Shown: positions 50,270-60,040, counted from the first letter of the stretch. The stretch is 64,000 bases of DNA from Providencia hangzhouensis (GCF_029193595.2 NZ_CP135052.1:4092001-4156000); one strand, 5' to 3'. Numbers and translations: made by a program. Notes: a model not told the origin generated them from the sequence alone.

Positions 50270-50734
50270 ATGAATTATCACCAATATTATCCTGTTGACG
50301 TGGTCAATGGCCCCGGAACCCGCTGTACACTGTTTGTGGCAGGGTGTGTTCATCAATGCCGTGGTTGTTACAACCAAAGTACATGGCGAGTGGATTCAGG
50401 TGTGCCATTCACCCAAGAAATGGAAGACCAAATTATCCAAGACTTGCAAGATACTCGTATTCGTCGACAGGGATTATCCCTGTCGGGCGGAGACCCGCTA
50501 CACCCAGCCAATTTGCCTGCAGTGCTCAAGTTGGTAAAACGCGTTAAAGCAGTTTGCCCAGATAAAGACATCTGGTTATGGACAGGATACACATTGGGTG
50601 ATTTTACGCTTGAACAGCAAAAAGTGGTGAGTTTTGTCAATACCGTGATTGACGGTAAATTTGAGCAGGATTTACATGACCCGCGCTTAATTTGGCGCGG
50701 TAGCTCAAATCAGGTGATCCATAGGCTTCGTTAA
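50270..50734 (+). CDS. nrdG: Anaerobic ribonucleotide reductase activating enzyme
   Basis: The 154-residue radical SAM enzyme installs the glycyl radical on NrdD. Its 4Fe-4S cluster motif Cx3Cx2C is visible as CVHQCRGC near residue 27, followed by SGGDPLHP. It starts four bases after nrdD. The stop overlaps the convergent yhbP gene by four bases. Confidence 0.96.
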   Translation: MNYHQYYPVDVVNGPGTRCTLFVAGCVHQCRGCYNQSTWRVDSGVPFTQEMEDQIIQDLQDTRIRRQGLSLSGGDPLHPANLPAVLKLVKRVKAVCPDKDIWLWTGYTLGDFTLEQQKVVSFVNTVIDGKFEQDLHDPRLIWRGSSNQVIHRLR

Positions 50735-51180
50735 ATTTGGCATTCCCAATATAGCTTGGTGCCAAAACCTAATTTATTATCCACCATTTTGACATTCTGT
50801 AAGTGAAGCAGCCAAACTGGCAGTTTCGCTGCTATTGCCACAGGGAAACGACGGCAGTAGAAACTGCGAGCGAGCTGTGCTTCCTCACTTTCTAATATTT
50901 TAATTTCACCTGTAAATTGAATACCTTGTATTGCATTCACAGCTTTAGTTTGCGCCGATATTGTGCCAGCCACTTGCGGGTTAGCCACCATCAATTGCCC
51001 ATGCTTGGAATTCGGGTCTGTCATTAAAATCAGACACATCGTTTTCGCATCAAATGCATAGTAACAACTGGCAGGCCAGATATCATTGTTGTGATGAGCA
51101 AAAAGGGAAAAAACGTGTTGGCGAGCAATATAGCGTTGGATGTGTTTTAAAGTTTGTTCAGGCGTCATAGCGGTTTCCAT
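50731..51180 (-). CDS. yhbP: YhbP family protein (UPF0306)
   Basis: The 149-residue protein matches E. coli YhbP: a flavin-reductase-like split-barrel pattern with GIQFTGEIKILE, SFYCRRFPVA and NKLGFGTKLYW. Function is unknown; the fold suggests FMN binding. An in-frame ATG at 51,168 has a better ribosome site, so the N-terminus is uncertain by four residues. It is convergent with nrdG. Confidence 0.9.
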   Translation of the reverse strand: METAMTPEQTLKHIQRYIARQHVFSLFAHHNNDIWPASCYYAFDAKTMCLILMTDPNSKHGQLMVANPQVAGTISAQTKAVNAIQGIQFTGEIKILESEEAQLARSFYCRRFPVAIAAKLPVWLLHLQNVKMVDNKLGFGTKLYWECQI

Positions 51181-51332
51181 ATAAACCCGTTCAGAACAAG
51201 CTTTCGGGTTACCCCTAAGCTTGCTTAAACTGTTCTGAACGTAGGCATAAAATTCGCTATTACTATAGCCTAACTAGCTGAAATATTAACCTAAATTTTT
51301 TTAGGCCTATACGCCAACTAAATTCGAGTATT

Positions 51333-51455
51333 TATTCTAAATAATTCGTGGTACAGCTAGGCGGCAAGTGAACGAGACGCTAGGAGCATACATAAGTATG
51401 TGACTAGTGCGAGTAAACGTAGCCAACAACGCTGTGACGTGAATTATGACGAATA
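51333..51455 (+). repeat. ERIC element before the DUF1471 gene end
   Basis: The 123-base unit runs from TATTCTAAATAATTC to TTATGACGAATAAA, with the ERIC core GGCGGCAAG and GGAGCATACATAAGTATGTG. It ends three bases before the stop of the convergent DUF1471 gene, so it forms its 3' untranslated region. Confidence 0.85.
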
Positions 51456-51458
51456 AAT

Positions 51459-51710
51459 TTATTTATAAATAGCCGCGGTACCACTCATGCTATTCTCACC
51501 GCCAGCAGAAATCACACGGAATGAAGTTGCGCCAGCTTCATCAGCTTTTTTGGCTAATTGTGCGGTCAGGTCATTTACACTCACAGCACCCGTTACTGAG
51601 ACATAACCTGCTGCTGGCTGACTAGTATGTTGAACTTCTTCAGCCGCCATTGAACCAAATGAAACAGCACCTAAAGTTAAAGCAGCAGCGAATAATGTTG
51701 ATTTTTTCAT
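51459..51710 (-). CDS. Small periplasmic DUF1471 protein (YdgH/BhsA/McbA type)
   Basis: The 83-residue protein has a signal peptide (MKKSTLFAAALTLGAVSFGS) and the compact DUF1471 fold: YVSVTGAVSVNDLTAQLAKKADEAGA and FRVISAGGENSMSGTAAIYK. E. coli members respond to biofilm, acid or copper stress. Which paralogue it corresponds to cannot be decided. It is divergent from yhbQ across an AT-rich region. Confidence 0.9.
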   Translation of the reverse strand: MKKSTLFAAALTLGAVSFGSMAAEEVQHTSQPAAGYVSVTGAVSVNDLTAQLAKKADEAGATSFRVISAGGENSMSGTAAIYK

Positions 51711-51980
51711 TGTATATACCTTCTTGTAAAATTGATTTTTAGTTGGGATTTTTACTGTCCCTCTGTGATATGGATCATATTATGCGCTTTATTTTGAAAA
51801 GAGAATTAGCTAATTTTGCTATAGTCATTCAAATATTTTGAATATTAACCTAGGTTGAGGTTACAAATTTGTGACAGTTTAATATCATTTTTTATTTAAA
51901 TTTTAATATGTTATAAATATCTTACTTAACGAATATATTCGTTGTTAACCTAATATTTTCTTCTTATAAATCAGCACAGA

Positions 51981-52319
51981 ATGATAAAAACAACCCTAGA
52001 AAAAAAACAATCAAAACAAAGTGATTGGTATCTTTACTTAGTAAGAGAGAAAAATAACGCCTTGTATTGTGGTATCACCACCGATGTACAACGTCGTTTT
52101 GAGCAACATAAGGCAGGAACAGGGGCAAAAGCATTGAAAGGAAAAATGCCACTAGAACTGGTATTTTCTTGTTTTATTGGTTCTCGCTCAGCCGCGTCAA
52201 AAATAGAATATCAAGTTAAGCAACTGAATAAAAAGATAAAAGAAAGGCTGGTCATTGACCAGCCTGATGATTTAACTGACTACTTAGCTAACTATAAATT
52301 ATTGAAGTGTGAAGAGTAA
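51981..52319 (+). CDS. yhbQ: GIY-YIG endonuclease YhbQ
   Basis: The 112-residue protein contains the GIY-YIG module: [25 protein letters not shown], with the conserved Arg after and a Glu-containing EYQVKQLNK helix. E. coli YhbQ binds nucleic acid and is reported as a DNA nuclease. It overlaps the convergent yhbS end by 28 bases, matching E. coli gene order. Confidence 0.93.
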   Translation: MIKTTLEKKQSKQSDWYLYLVREKNNALYCGITTDVQRRFEQHKAGTGAKALKGKMPLELVFSCFIGSRSAASKIEYQVKQLNKKIKERLVIDQPDDLTDYLANYKLLKCEE

Positions 52320-52795
52320 GTCACCAAACCTTGGTGTTCCCCGATTTCGCCATTTTCTAAGCCACAAACCAAAAAATGAGCCTGTTGTTCAGGCCATTGG
52401 CAGCTTACGCCGTGGCTTGAAGCCGGTTCAAAACCAAAACGCGAATAGTAGCGTTCATCTCCCAGTACAACGACAGCACCATAACCAAACTCATTAAGGC
52501 TATCTAACCCTTCATAGACCAGTTTTTCTGCGATCCCTTGGCCTTGATGCGCTTTACTTACCGCTAATGGCGCAAGACCTACCCATTGTACGTCTTCGTC
52601 GTTAACATCAACGGGTGTGAAGCCAACATAGCCAATCACTTCACCATCATCATTTGTTGCCACAACCCCGAGAGTTAACAAACCATCCTCACGCAAATGT
52701 TGAACAAGGTTAGCTTCCGCTTCAGTTGGAAATGTTTCACGCAATAATTTATCAATACCCATTGCATCGACAGGGATTTCAACTCGAATTAGCAT
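52292..52795 (-). CDS. yhbS: GNAT acetyltransferase YhbS
   Basis: The 167-residue protein has a GNAT acetyl-CoA motif ([18 protein letters not shown]) and [17 protein letters not shown] typical of YhbS. The substrate in this organism is not known. It begins within the end of ubiT (seven-base overlap), so they are cotranscribed. Confidence 0.92.
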   Translation of the reverse strand: MLIRVEIPVDAMGIDKLLRETFPTEAEANLVQHLREDGLLTLGVVATNDDGEVIGYVGFTPVDVNDEDVQWVGLAPLAVSKAHQGQGIAEKLVYEGLDSLNEFGYGAVVVLGDERYYSRFGFEPASSHGVSCQWPEQQAHFLVCGLENGEIGEHQGLVTYSSHFNNL

Positions 52796-53313
52796 GAAGT
52801 TAACGCAGGCGATTTAGGCTCTGCGTCCTCAGCTTCATTCACGGTTTTAATCACATCGGCTAATTGTAATAGAGCAAAACGCAGCGGTGCTGGCATGTTT
52901 TCGAGTTCGAAAGCGTCCATTAAATTCTTCACATAAAGTCCGAGCTCAGTATCCCCTTCAATCACCAATCTACGTTGGAAAAAGAGCGTATCGGGGTCTT
53001 CTTTACGCGCGGCGATCAGTACCAGATCATTCGCATTACCACTCACACTAACATCAGCCTCTGCATGCTGTTTTACAGACAATTGACCATCTTGCAAACT
53101 GATAAACCAGACTAATGCTAAGTCACGAACTTCAACTTTTAGCCATTTGTCTTCGAGAAAATCAAGTTCCCCTTCTTTTACTGATTCGCGAAATTGCCAA
53201 CTTAGCAACTGCTCGAGAACCTGACGCTGTAATGCGAATGGGGTCACTTTTAAAGGCAGTTTCAAAAATGAAGGGCCTTTTGTGATGAGTTGAGAACGAA
53301 TTTTACCTAACAC
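52789..53313 (-). CDS. ubiT: Ubiquinone biosynthesis accessory factor UbiT
   Basis: The 174-residue protein is the SCP2-domain lipid-binding factor UbiT (YhbT). It supports oxygen-independent ubiquinone synthesis with UbiU and UbiV, probably by handling hydrophobic intermediates. ADVSVSGNANDLVLIA and FFQRRLVIEGDTELGLYVKNLMDAFEL are typical. It is divergent from ubiUV, as in E. coli. Confidence 0.94.
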   Translation of the reverse strand: MLGKIRSQLITKGPSFLKLPLKVTPFALQRQVLEQLLSWQFRESVKEGELDFLEDKWLKVEVRDLALVWFISLQDGQLSVKQHAEADVSVSGNANDLVLIAARKEDPDTLFFQRRLVIEGDTELGLYVKNLMDAFELENMPAPLRFALLQLADVIKTVNEAEDAEPKSPALTSC

Positions 53314-53827
53314 AGTACTGACTCCCGTAGTAATTGTCTGCCCGTTTTCGTGTAACTACTTAACCGCAGTAGCAGCTCGAATTATTTAGGGTAACATATT
53401 GCATATTTAGATGATTAAATTTTCAACGCTAATAACCCCACTTATTGAAGTCATTAACCTAACATTTGACTCACGATAAGTTATCTTGCCAAAAAATGAC
53501 ATTATTGGTTTGATCCTATATCAATTTTTGCCCATCCCGCCAATATTTATTTCTCACTTCCCATTGATAAAAAACTATCTCTAATTACCGATACTATCCA
53601 ATTAACGTTCAAAATTTAGTCAAAAATGATTTATTTTCCCTATTTAATAAACTTATTCTCTACTATTTGATACAGTTTCTTTATTACCCACCAGTCCCCT
53701 TATTTCCCTAACAACCTTAATTAACGAATACTGATATCCATTAACAATTTCTCTGCTCTAAATCAAAATCTATAACAGTTCTGTTGACTAGAATGGCAGC
53801 TATTAAATTTTATACAGGGATAGGACA
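53314..53827. promoter_or_regulatory. ubiT/ubiUV divergent region
   Basis: There is no gene in this 514-base, very AT-rich stretch between divergent ubiT and ubiU. It must hold both promoters. TTGATCCTATATCAA near 53,511 resembles an FNR site but has a five-base spacer instead of four, so it is doubtful. TAGGAC at 53,822 is the ubiU ribosome site. Confidence 0.5.
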
Positions 53828-54823
53828 ATGGAATTACTCTGCCCAGCAGGGAATTTGCCCGCGTTAAAAGCGGCTGTCGATAACGGTGCTGATGCCGTTT
53901 ATATTGGATTAAAAAATGATACCAATGCGCGCCATTTCGCAGGACTCAATTTTACTGAAAAAAAACTGCACGAAGCTGAGCGCTATATTCATAACCGTAA
54001 ACGAAAATTACATATTGCGATTAATACATTTGCGCACCCTAATGGTTACGAACGTTGGCAAAACTCCGTCGATCTTGCTGCAGATCTCGGTGCCGATGCC
54101 TTGATCTTAGCCGATATCGCAATGTTAGAGTACGCGGCAAATAAATACCCGCATATTGAAAGGCATGTTTCTGTTCAAGCCTCTGCGACCAATACTGAAG
54201 CCATACGCTTCTATGAACGTAATTTTCAAGTCCATCGTGTCGTCCTGCCGCGCGTGCTATCTATTCACCAAGTGAAACAATTAGCCAAAAATAGCCCTGT
54301 ACCGCTTGAAGTGTTTGCTTTTGGTAGTTTATGCATCATGGCTGAAGGCCGCTGCTATCTGTCTTCTTATCTCACGGGTGAGTCGCCAAATACCGTAGGT
54401 GCATGCTCTCCAGCCCGTTTTGTTCGTTGGCAACAAACTGAGGAAGGAATGGAGTCACGCCTCAATAATGTGTTGATAGACCGTTACCAAAAAGATGAAA
54501 ATGCAGGTTACCCAACACTATGTAAAGGACGTTATCTTGTCGATGAACAGAAATATCATGTCCTAGAAGAGCCCACCAGCCTCAATACTATTGAATTATT
54601 ACCTGAACTGATGGCAGCGAATATTGCCTCTGTCAAAATTGAAGGCCGCCAGCGCAGCCCAGCTTATGTGACTGAAGTGACCCGTATTTGGCGCCAAGCC
54701 ATCGACCGTTACAAATCCAACCCGAATAACTTTGTCACCGACCCTAAATGGCTAAAAGCATTAGGTGGGCTTTCTGAAGGAAGCCAAACTACATTGGGTG
54801 CCTATCATCGTAAATGGCAGTAA
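53828..54823 (+). CDS. ubiU: O2-independent ubiquinone hydroxylation protein UbiU
   Basis: The 331-residue U32-peptidase-family protein forms a 4Fe-4S complex with UbiV and hydroxylates ubiquinone precursors without oxygen, using prephenate as oxygen donor. Cluster cysteines are expected in SLCIMAEGRCYLSS and NTVGACSPARF, plus a later Cys (TLCKGRYLVDEQ). MELLCPAGNLPALKAAVDNGADAV is the family N-terminus. ubiV follows 17 bases later. Confidence 0.95.
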   Translation: MELLCPAGNLPALKAAVDNGADAVYIGLKNDTNARHFAGLNFTEKKLHEAERYIHNRKRKLHIAINTFAHPNGYERWQNSVDLAADLGADALILADIAMLEYAANKYPHIERHVSVQASATNTEAIRFYERNFQVHRVVLPRVLSIHQVKQLAKNSPVPLEVFAFGSLCIMAEGRCYLSSYLTGESPNTVGACSPARFVRWQQTEEGMESRLNNVLIDRYQKDENAGYPTLCKGRYLVDEQKYHVLEEPTSLNTIELLPELMAANIASVKIEGRQRSPAYVTEVTRIWRQAIDRYKSNPNNFVTDPKWLKALGGLSEGSQTTLGAYHRKWQ

Positions 54824-54840
54824 TTTAAAAGGTAAATATC

Positions 54841-55716
54841 ATGCAGTACTCGTTAGGATCTATTCTTTATTACTGGCCAAAGCAAACGCTGGAAGATTTT
54901 TATCAATACGCCATACAAAGTGACGCCGATATTATCTATCTCGGTGAGACAGTGTGCAGTAAACGTCGAGAAATGAAGCCCAATGATTGGATAGAACTCG
55001 CACAACAACTCACGAAAAGTGGTAAACAGATTGTGCTGAGCACCCTTGCTCTCCTTCAAGCACCTTCAGAACTTAAAGAGATCAGCAAATTAGTTGATAA
55101 TGGCGAGTTTCTCGTTGAAGCCCATGATTTTGGTGTGGTCAACATGTTAGCCGAGAGAGGACTTCCTTTTGTCGCGGGCCACGGTTTGAATTGCTATAAC
55201 GCACAAACCTTAAATATTCTCTTACGCCAAGGCATGGTGCGCTGGTGTATGCCTGTAGAGCTTTCTCGTGATTGGCTAGTCAATTTACTTCACCAATGTG
55301 ATGATATCGGTATTCGTGGCAAATTTGATGTTGAAGTGATGAGCTACGGTCACTTACCACTTGCCTATTCCGCACGCTGTTTTACTGCTCGCTCTGAAAA
55401 TAAGCAAAAAGACGAGTGTGAAACTTGTTGTATAAACTACCCACAAGGGCGCAAAGTACTTTCCCAAGAACACCAACAGGTGTTTACATTAAATGGCATT
55501 CAAACGCTCAGCGGCGCTTGCTATAACCTCGGTAATGACCTGCATTCAATGCATGACCTTGTAGATATTGTGCGCATTTCCCCTGAAAGTATAGAATCCC
55601 TTGAGATAATCAAACAGTTTAAAGCCAATGAAAATGGGGATATTCCGCTGAATATCGTAAACCAAAACTGTAATGGTTATTGGCGACAAATTGCAGGGTT
55701 GTTGCTAGTGCCTTGA
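54841..55716 (+). CDS. ubiV: O2-independent ubiquinone hydroxylation protein UbiV
   Basis: The 291-residue partner of UbiU also binds a 4Fe-4S cluster. Candidate ligands are Cys in RCFTARSENKQKDECETCCIN, the family cysteine cluster. Segments YSLGSILYYWPKQTLEDFY and LGETVCSKRREM are typical. It is probably cotranscribed with ubiU and needed under anaerobic conditions. Confidence 0.95.
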   Translation: MQYSLGSILYYWPKQTLEDFYQYAIQSDADIIYLGETVCSKRREMKPNDWIELAQQLTKSGKQIVLSTLALLQAPSELKEISKLVDNGEFLVEAHDFGVVNMLAERGLPFVAGHGLNCYNAQTLNILLRQGMVRWCMPVELSRDWLVNLLHQCDDIGIRGKFDVEVMSYGHLPLAYSARCFTARSENKQKDECETCCINYPQGRKVLSQEHQQVFTLNGIQTLSGACYNLGNDLHSMHDLVDIVRISPESIESLEIIKQFKANENGDIPLNIVNQNCNGYWRQIAGLLLVP

Positions 55717-55755
55717 TATACAATAGGTAATGAGCTCGAACTATAGCTCATTACC

Positions 55756-56073
55756 TTAACCAAATAATTCACTGTGCGAACCAATATCAACGAAAGTGAT
55801 TAAATTACTTTTATCTGACAAGCGATAAACCAGTAAGAAATCACCACCAATATGAAGCTCCCTAGCTCCTTGCCATTCATGACCTTCTAATTCATGGTCA
55901 AGATATTCTTTTGGTATTATTTTTTGAGAAAACAGTATTTCCATAACGAGAACAGCCGCATTCATATCCCTACGGCCCGCTCGGTTATATCGTTCCCATG
56001 ACTTCTTAAACGTTGGTGTATAAGCAACCTGCCTTGGTTGCTTAGCTCGCTTATTACTTGGCTTCTGAGTCAA
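55756..56073 (-). CDS. YafQ-family mRNA interferase toxin
   Basis: The 105-residue protein resembles YafQ/RelE toxins, which cut mRNA in the ribosome: YTPTFKKSWERYNRAGRRD, then ARELHIGGDFLLVYRLS with the conserved family His, and a C-terminal VDIGSHSELFG. It overlaps the DinJ-like antitoxin by 20 bases, so translation is coupled. Confidence 0.88.
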   Translation of the reverse strand: MTQKPSNKRAKQPRQVAYTPTFKKSWERYNRAGRRDMNAAVLVMEILFSQKIIPKEYLDHELEGHEWQGARELHIGGDFLLVYRLSDKSNLITFVDIGSHSELFG

Positions 56074-56341
56074 CTTTGCTTAACTCCACCATCATTTCGT
56101 TAATTGAATCGTAGTGCTGCTCAATAGCTTTAGCTTCTTTCAACGCTAGTGTAGTTTTCAGCGAAGGTTGCTTACGTTTGATTTCAAAGGGAACTCTTTG
56201 CTCTTGAACTACTTGCTCTAAAAACAAACGAATAGCTGCGCTAATAGTCAAACCACAATCTTGTAATACACTCGTGGCTTCCGCTTTTAATTGTTCATCA
56301 ATTCGACTACGAACATCTGTTGTTTTCAATAGTGTTGACAT
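56054..56341 (-). CDS. DinJ/RelB-family antitoxin
   Basis: The 95-residue protein has the ribbon-helix-helix start VRSRIDEQLKAEATSVLQDCGLTISAAIRLFLEQ typical of DinJ/RelB. It neutralises the downstream YafQ-like toxin and represses the operon. The ATG at 56,341 has GGGGGG five bases before it; the ATG five codons earlier lacks a good site. Confidence 0.9.
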   Translation of the reverse strand: MSTLLKTTDVRSRIDEQLKAEATSVLQDCGLTISAAIRLFLEQVVQEQRVPFEIKRKQPSLKTTLALKEAKAIEQHYDSINEMMVELSKVDSEAK

Positions 56342-56471
56342 ATCATCCCCCCACACATATCAAACGTAGCTACATTGTGACTACATTGTGGTTGAGTTTA
56401 GCATTTGTCGATTAATTAGTCATTATTTCTTTAGGCCGCCTTTTCTAATAGACCATAAACACGATTAAATA

Positions 56472-57626
56472 TTAATGCCGATGCCTGCGCCAGCGGTTAA
56501 ACATATGGCTAATATGACGCAGTTCGCCATCTCGGAGCATACCAATAAATACCCCAATGACCGTATAAATAACCCCTAAAATCAGCATCATCACGATATC
56601 CATCAGGACATCGCTAAACGGTAGTCCCATTTGGTTAAGACCTGCCATGGCGTTTGTGGCCCATGTTGATGGTAGTGCTGATGCAATCATACGAACCCAA
56701 TCAGGCATCGCTTGCAGTGGCCAAATCGTACCTGACATATAAAACACAGGGGTCGTAATAAATGCCAAAGTTAAATAAATCATTTCGACACTGCGCAAAC
56801 ATTCCGTCACTAACTTGCCAAGCCCCAGAACAGCCAAGAGGAATGGGAACGTGAACATCCAAATCACATACAATGGCGCTTCTTGCCGGTAACCCAATAC
56901 CCACGGCCAAAGGGCAAAAAATACGGTAGATAAAAATAACCAAATCGGAATTAAAGCAGATAGCGCCCCTAAATAAACGGCTAATGGCGGTTTTCCTTTC
57001 GGCGTAGAACGGACCGCGATACTGACTCGCACACAGGCAATCAATAGGGAGTGCTGTAATAACATCACCAATAGGCCAGGGAAAACGATCGCTGCGAAGC
57101 TGATCCCTGGGTTATACAATGGCTCAGTTTCACTGCGAATAGGGGTAATAATCACTTTAGCTTGCTCTTGGCTATAGCCTGCTTTAGTGAGTAACTGGGT
57201 GTTATAGGCATTGAGCAGTGTTTGGTAAGCTATTGATAACTCTTGCTGAATTTGCCCACTCGCTAGCCGGTTAGTGCCATCACCATACACTGGCACAGTG
57301 ATATTTTTACCACTCAATAAGTGTTGTTGAAAATCTGTTGGAATGATAATTATCGCAAATAACTTTCTCGCAATCATATCCTGACGAGCTTGAGCAAGGT
57401 TATCATAACTCTGCAATTGCACCTTCGGCGTCGCATCAAGATCGCGGATTAACTCACGACTTGCTGTGCTGTGGTCCATATCAATCACTGCAACAGGTAA
57501 GTCCCAAAGAACAGGCTTGGCATAAACTAAGCTCATAACGCACAGAGAAACCAATAATAACAGCCACATCGGTTTTTCCAACATCCCCAGCAGCACTTTA
57601 CGAAAGGTTGCAAAATAGATAGCCAT
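56472..57626 (-). CDS. ABC-2 type permease (YhhJ-like)
   Basis: The 384-residue permease has one N-terminal membrane segment, a large periplasmic domain (residues about 40 to 170, VAVIDMDHSTASRELIRDLDATP) and five C-terminal segments. This is the ABC-2 architecture of YhhJ/YbhR-type efflux permeases. The start overlaps the upstream permease stop by one base. No ATPase gene is found in the cluster. Confidence 0.9.
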   Translation of the reverse strand: MAIYFATFRKVLLGMLEKPMWLLLLVSLCVMSLVYAKPVLWDLPVAVIDMDHSTASRELIRDLDATPKVQLQSYDNLAQARQDMIARKLFAIIIIPTDFQQHLLSGKNITVPVYGDGTNRLASGQIQQELSIAYQTLLNAYNTQLLTKAGYSQEQAKVIITPIRSETEPLYNPGISFAAIVFPGLLVMLLQHSLLIACVRVSIAVRSTPKGKPPLAVYLGALSALIPIWLFLSTVFFALWPWVLGYRQEAPLYVIWMFTFPFLLAVLGLGKLVTECLRSVEMIYLTLAFITTPVFYMSGTIWPLQAMPDWVRMIASALPSTWATNAMAGLNQMGLPFSDVLMDIVMMLILGVIYTVIGVFIGMLRDGELRHISHMFNRWRRHRH

Positions 57627-58771
57627 TAGACAACCCCTCCTTGGTTTTCTAACCGTTTTACTAGTCGCTTACGGATTAAAAAGCCAATCACGAATGGGTA
57701 AATCAATAAAAATAGACACACTTGAACGATGCGAGTAAAAGAAATCTCCCGCAAGAAAATATCAAACATAGCATTCAATGTATGTGTAAGTGGTTCAATA
57801 TTAGAAATAATCTGTGCAGGCAATATCATTGATAGCTCAGGCACAGCCATACCCGAAAAGGCTAAGGCGATACTCACCAGCATCCCTATCAAGCTATACG
57901 CCATGATGGCACTTGAGGTAAAACTAAACAGCAATAAACCGATACTTTGCGCTGCTATCACATAGAAAAACCCTAATACAATCATATATAACGGGTTCCC
58001 TACCACTTTAGCATCAAAAATAGTGACTAGCGCCGCAATCTCTACGGCGAGCAATATACTGAAAAATAAGGTGTAAGGAGCTAACTTCCCAAGTAACGCC
58101 ATGACAAACGGTTTAACACTTTGTAAGGTAGAACCTCGTGACATGGTGTAGATTGTTGCGGTAACAACAAATAGCTGTAGCATATGAATAGTTGCAGCAA
58201 ACTGTTGATAATAAATATAACTACCGCTCGGATTGAACAAACTGTCATAAGAAAGTGTGACTTGAGCTAATGGCGGCAATGCCTTTCCCATGGACTTAGC
58301 CATTTCTTGGCGATACTTCGCATTCAGCTCTGCCACTAGCCCACTAAAATCTTGAATCGCATAACTGCCTGATGCATAAAAGAGCGCATTATAATACATC
58401 CGCAGCTCTGGCTGACGCCCCCGTAAAACATCTTCTTCAAAGTTATGAGGAATATACAATAACGCGTAATCTTTTGAACTACCGAGTCTTTTTAATGACG
58501 TACTCAAATTATCATCAATCGTTTTTACATCAGCGTGCGGGCCTGCGTTAAGGTCACGAATAATTTGCCGAGACACGGGGCTATGGTTGTCATCCACCAC
58601 AGAAACGGGTAAATCCATTAATGTCCCCTCTGAAAAGTTAGCGCTAACTAACGTAAACAGCATTAATGGAAACAGCCAACTTAACCAATGAAAAACAGGG
58701 CTACGAATAGCCATTTGGGTTTCACGGCTAAAGGCGTGCTCAAAACCGTGCCAAGCGAACTTAAATTTCAT
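57626..58771 (-). CDS. ABC-2 type permease
   Basis: The 381-residue permease has the same architecture as the next one (VSVVDDNHSPVSRQIIRDLNAGP in the periplasmic domain; six membrane segments). The two share a clear family resemblance and are probably the two halves of one transporter. It starts 11 bases after the HlyD-type adaptor. Confidence 0.9.
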   Translation of the reverse strand: MKFKFAWHGFEHAFSRETQMAIRSPVFHWLSWLFPLMLFTLVSANFSEGTLMDLPVSVVDDNHSPVSRQIIRDLNAGPHADVKTIDDNLSTSLKRLGSSKDYALLYIPHNFEEDVLRGRQPELRMYYNALFYASGSYAIQDFSGLVAELNAKYRQEMAKSMGKALPPLAQVTLSYDSLFNPSGSYIYYQQFAATIHMLQLFVVTATIYTMSRGSTLQSVKPFVMALLGKLAPYTLFFSILLAVEIAALVTIFDAKVVGNPLYMIVLGFFYVIAAQSIGLLLFSFTSSAIMAYSLIGMLVSIALAFSGMAVPELSMILPAQIISNIEPLTHTLNAMFDIFLREISFTRIVQVCLFLLIYPFVIGFLIRKRLVKRLENQGGVV

Positions 58772-58782
58772 GGCAACACCTT

Positions 58783-59754
58783 TTACTTATCCCAGTGCCA
58801 TAACACACTCATGCCAGGCCTTAACCCTTCGATCGGCTCTACAGGATATAAGCGAATTTCAAATGTTTTTAAATCGAAGTCACCCGTTGCACGTGTTGCT
58901 CGCTTAGTAGCATAGTCACCTTTTGGTGCAATATAACGAATTTCAGCTTCAACCACCTTATTACCCAACGCTGGGATATCCAGCTGTACTTTATCGCCTT
59001 TTTTCACATCAACTAAAATATCTTCACGCAAGTTATAGACAAAATAAGCTTGCGGCAGGCGTATTAATGAAACCAAAGGGCTTCCTGCATTAAATAATTC
59101 GCCAATTTCAGCGGGGATAGGTCCTACTTCCCCATCAACCGGGGCTTTAACTTGCAAATCATCCACCTGAACTTGCAATTCAGCCAATTTTTGTTCTGCT
59201 TGGTCAAGCGCCGCCTCATATTGCTGACGTAATTCAATACGGTCACCATGTAAGCCTTCTTCTAACCGTGCTTTTGCCCCCTGGACTTGCGAAAATGCCA
59301 CTTCTTTGGCCTTACGTGCGTTATCTAACTCATTCGCTGAAACATACCCTTTGTTTTTTAAATTACTTAAACGGGCATATTCACGAGAGGCATTTTGATA
59401 TTGAGAGTTGGCTTGTGCCAAGGTGGCTTTAAGATCACGAATAGTTTCTTCGCGAGTACCATTAATAGAGAGTTCTAGCTGCGCCTTTGCTTGGTCTCTT
59501 GCCGCTTTTGATGCTGCATACTGCGCCTGTAGCTCAGGGCTTTCTAATGTTAAGAGAAGTTGCCCTTGTTTTACATCATCACCACGCTCAATATGGCGCT
59601 CAATCACCCGCCCTTTTGCTTTCGAGGTTACGATAACTTCAGGTGCATCGACTTCCCCCTGTAACAATAAATATTGGTTATGGGAATGAAAAAGTGCCGC
59701 TGCTGCTATTAAGATAAGCATCAGCAAAATCAGTGCTATTGTTCTTTTTTTCAT
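58783..59754 (-). CDS. HlyD-family membrane fusion protein (YhiI-like)
   Basis: The 323-residue adaptor has an N-terminal membrane anchor (ALILLMLILIAAAALF), a lipoyl domain half (VIVTSKAKGRVIERHIERGDDVKQGQLL), a long coiled coil (residues about 75 to 190) and the second lipoyl/beta-barrel half. It should link the inner-membrane permeases to an outer-membrane channel such as TolC. The spacing to the ribosome site (AAGG about 12 bases upstream) is long. Confidence 0.92.
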   Translation of the reverse strand: MKKRTIALILLMLILIAAAALFHSHNQYLLLQGEVDAPEVIVTSKAKGRVIERHIERGDDVKQGQLLLTLESPELQAQYAASKAARDQAKAQLELSINGTREETIRDLKATLAQANSQYQNASREYARLSNLKNKGYVSANELDNARKAKEVAFSQVQGAKARLEEGLHGDRIELRQQYEAALDQAEQKLAELQVQVDDLQVKAPVDGEVGPIPAEIGELFNAGSPLVSLIRLPQAYFVYNLREDILVDVKKGDKVQLDIPALGNKVVEAEIRYIAPKGDYATKRATRATGDFDLKTFEIRLYPVEPIEGLRPGMSVLWHWDK

Positions 59755-60040
59755 TATTTATGTGAACCTTAAATAATAACGGGGGAAACTACCATCCCTA
59801 GAGTATGACAAGAAAGTTAAATACAGCGTTAATAAATTCGTGCGCAAGATCACGAAAAGGTAGGTCATTGACTAATATTGAAGCGGTTTCAGCCTTATGT
59901 CAAATATTGATGAGTGTACTTTTCTCAAATGTCGATTACTTAACCAGTGACTTACGATATAATTTCAAGCCGAATAAAGACTAATAATAGATAGCAAGAA
60001 TAAATAATTCCGCCACAAAATAAAAATCCCACAACGTATC
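59755..60040. other. Intergenic region before the ERIC array, no gene
   Basis: No gene is visible in this 286-base, AT-rich stretch between the divergent HlyD-type gene and the ERIC array. It should contain the HlyD-operon promoter and perhaps the btsS promoter. Confidence 0.5.

Noticed and set aside
53377..53396. ERIC end fragment in reverse orientation (GAATTATTTAGGGTAACAT)
   Set aside because: Only about 16 bases match an ERIC terminus and nothing further matches, so it could be chance in AT-rich DNA.
53505..53530. FNR site upstream of ubiUV (TTGATCCTATATCAA)
   Set aside because: The half-sites are right but the spacer is five bases rather than four, so it is not called as an operator.
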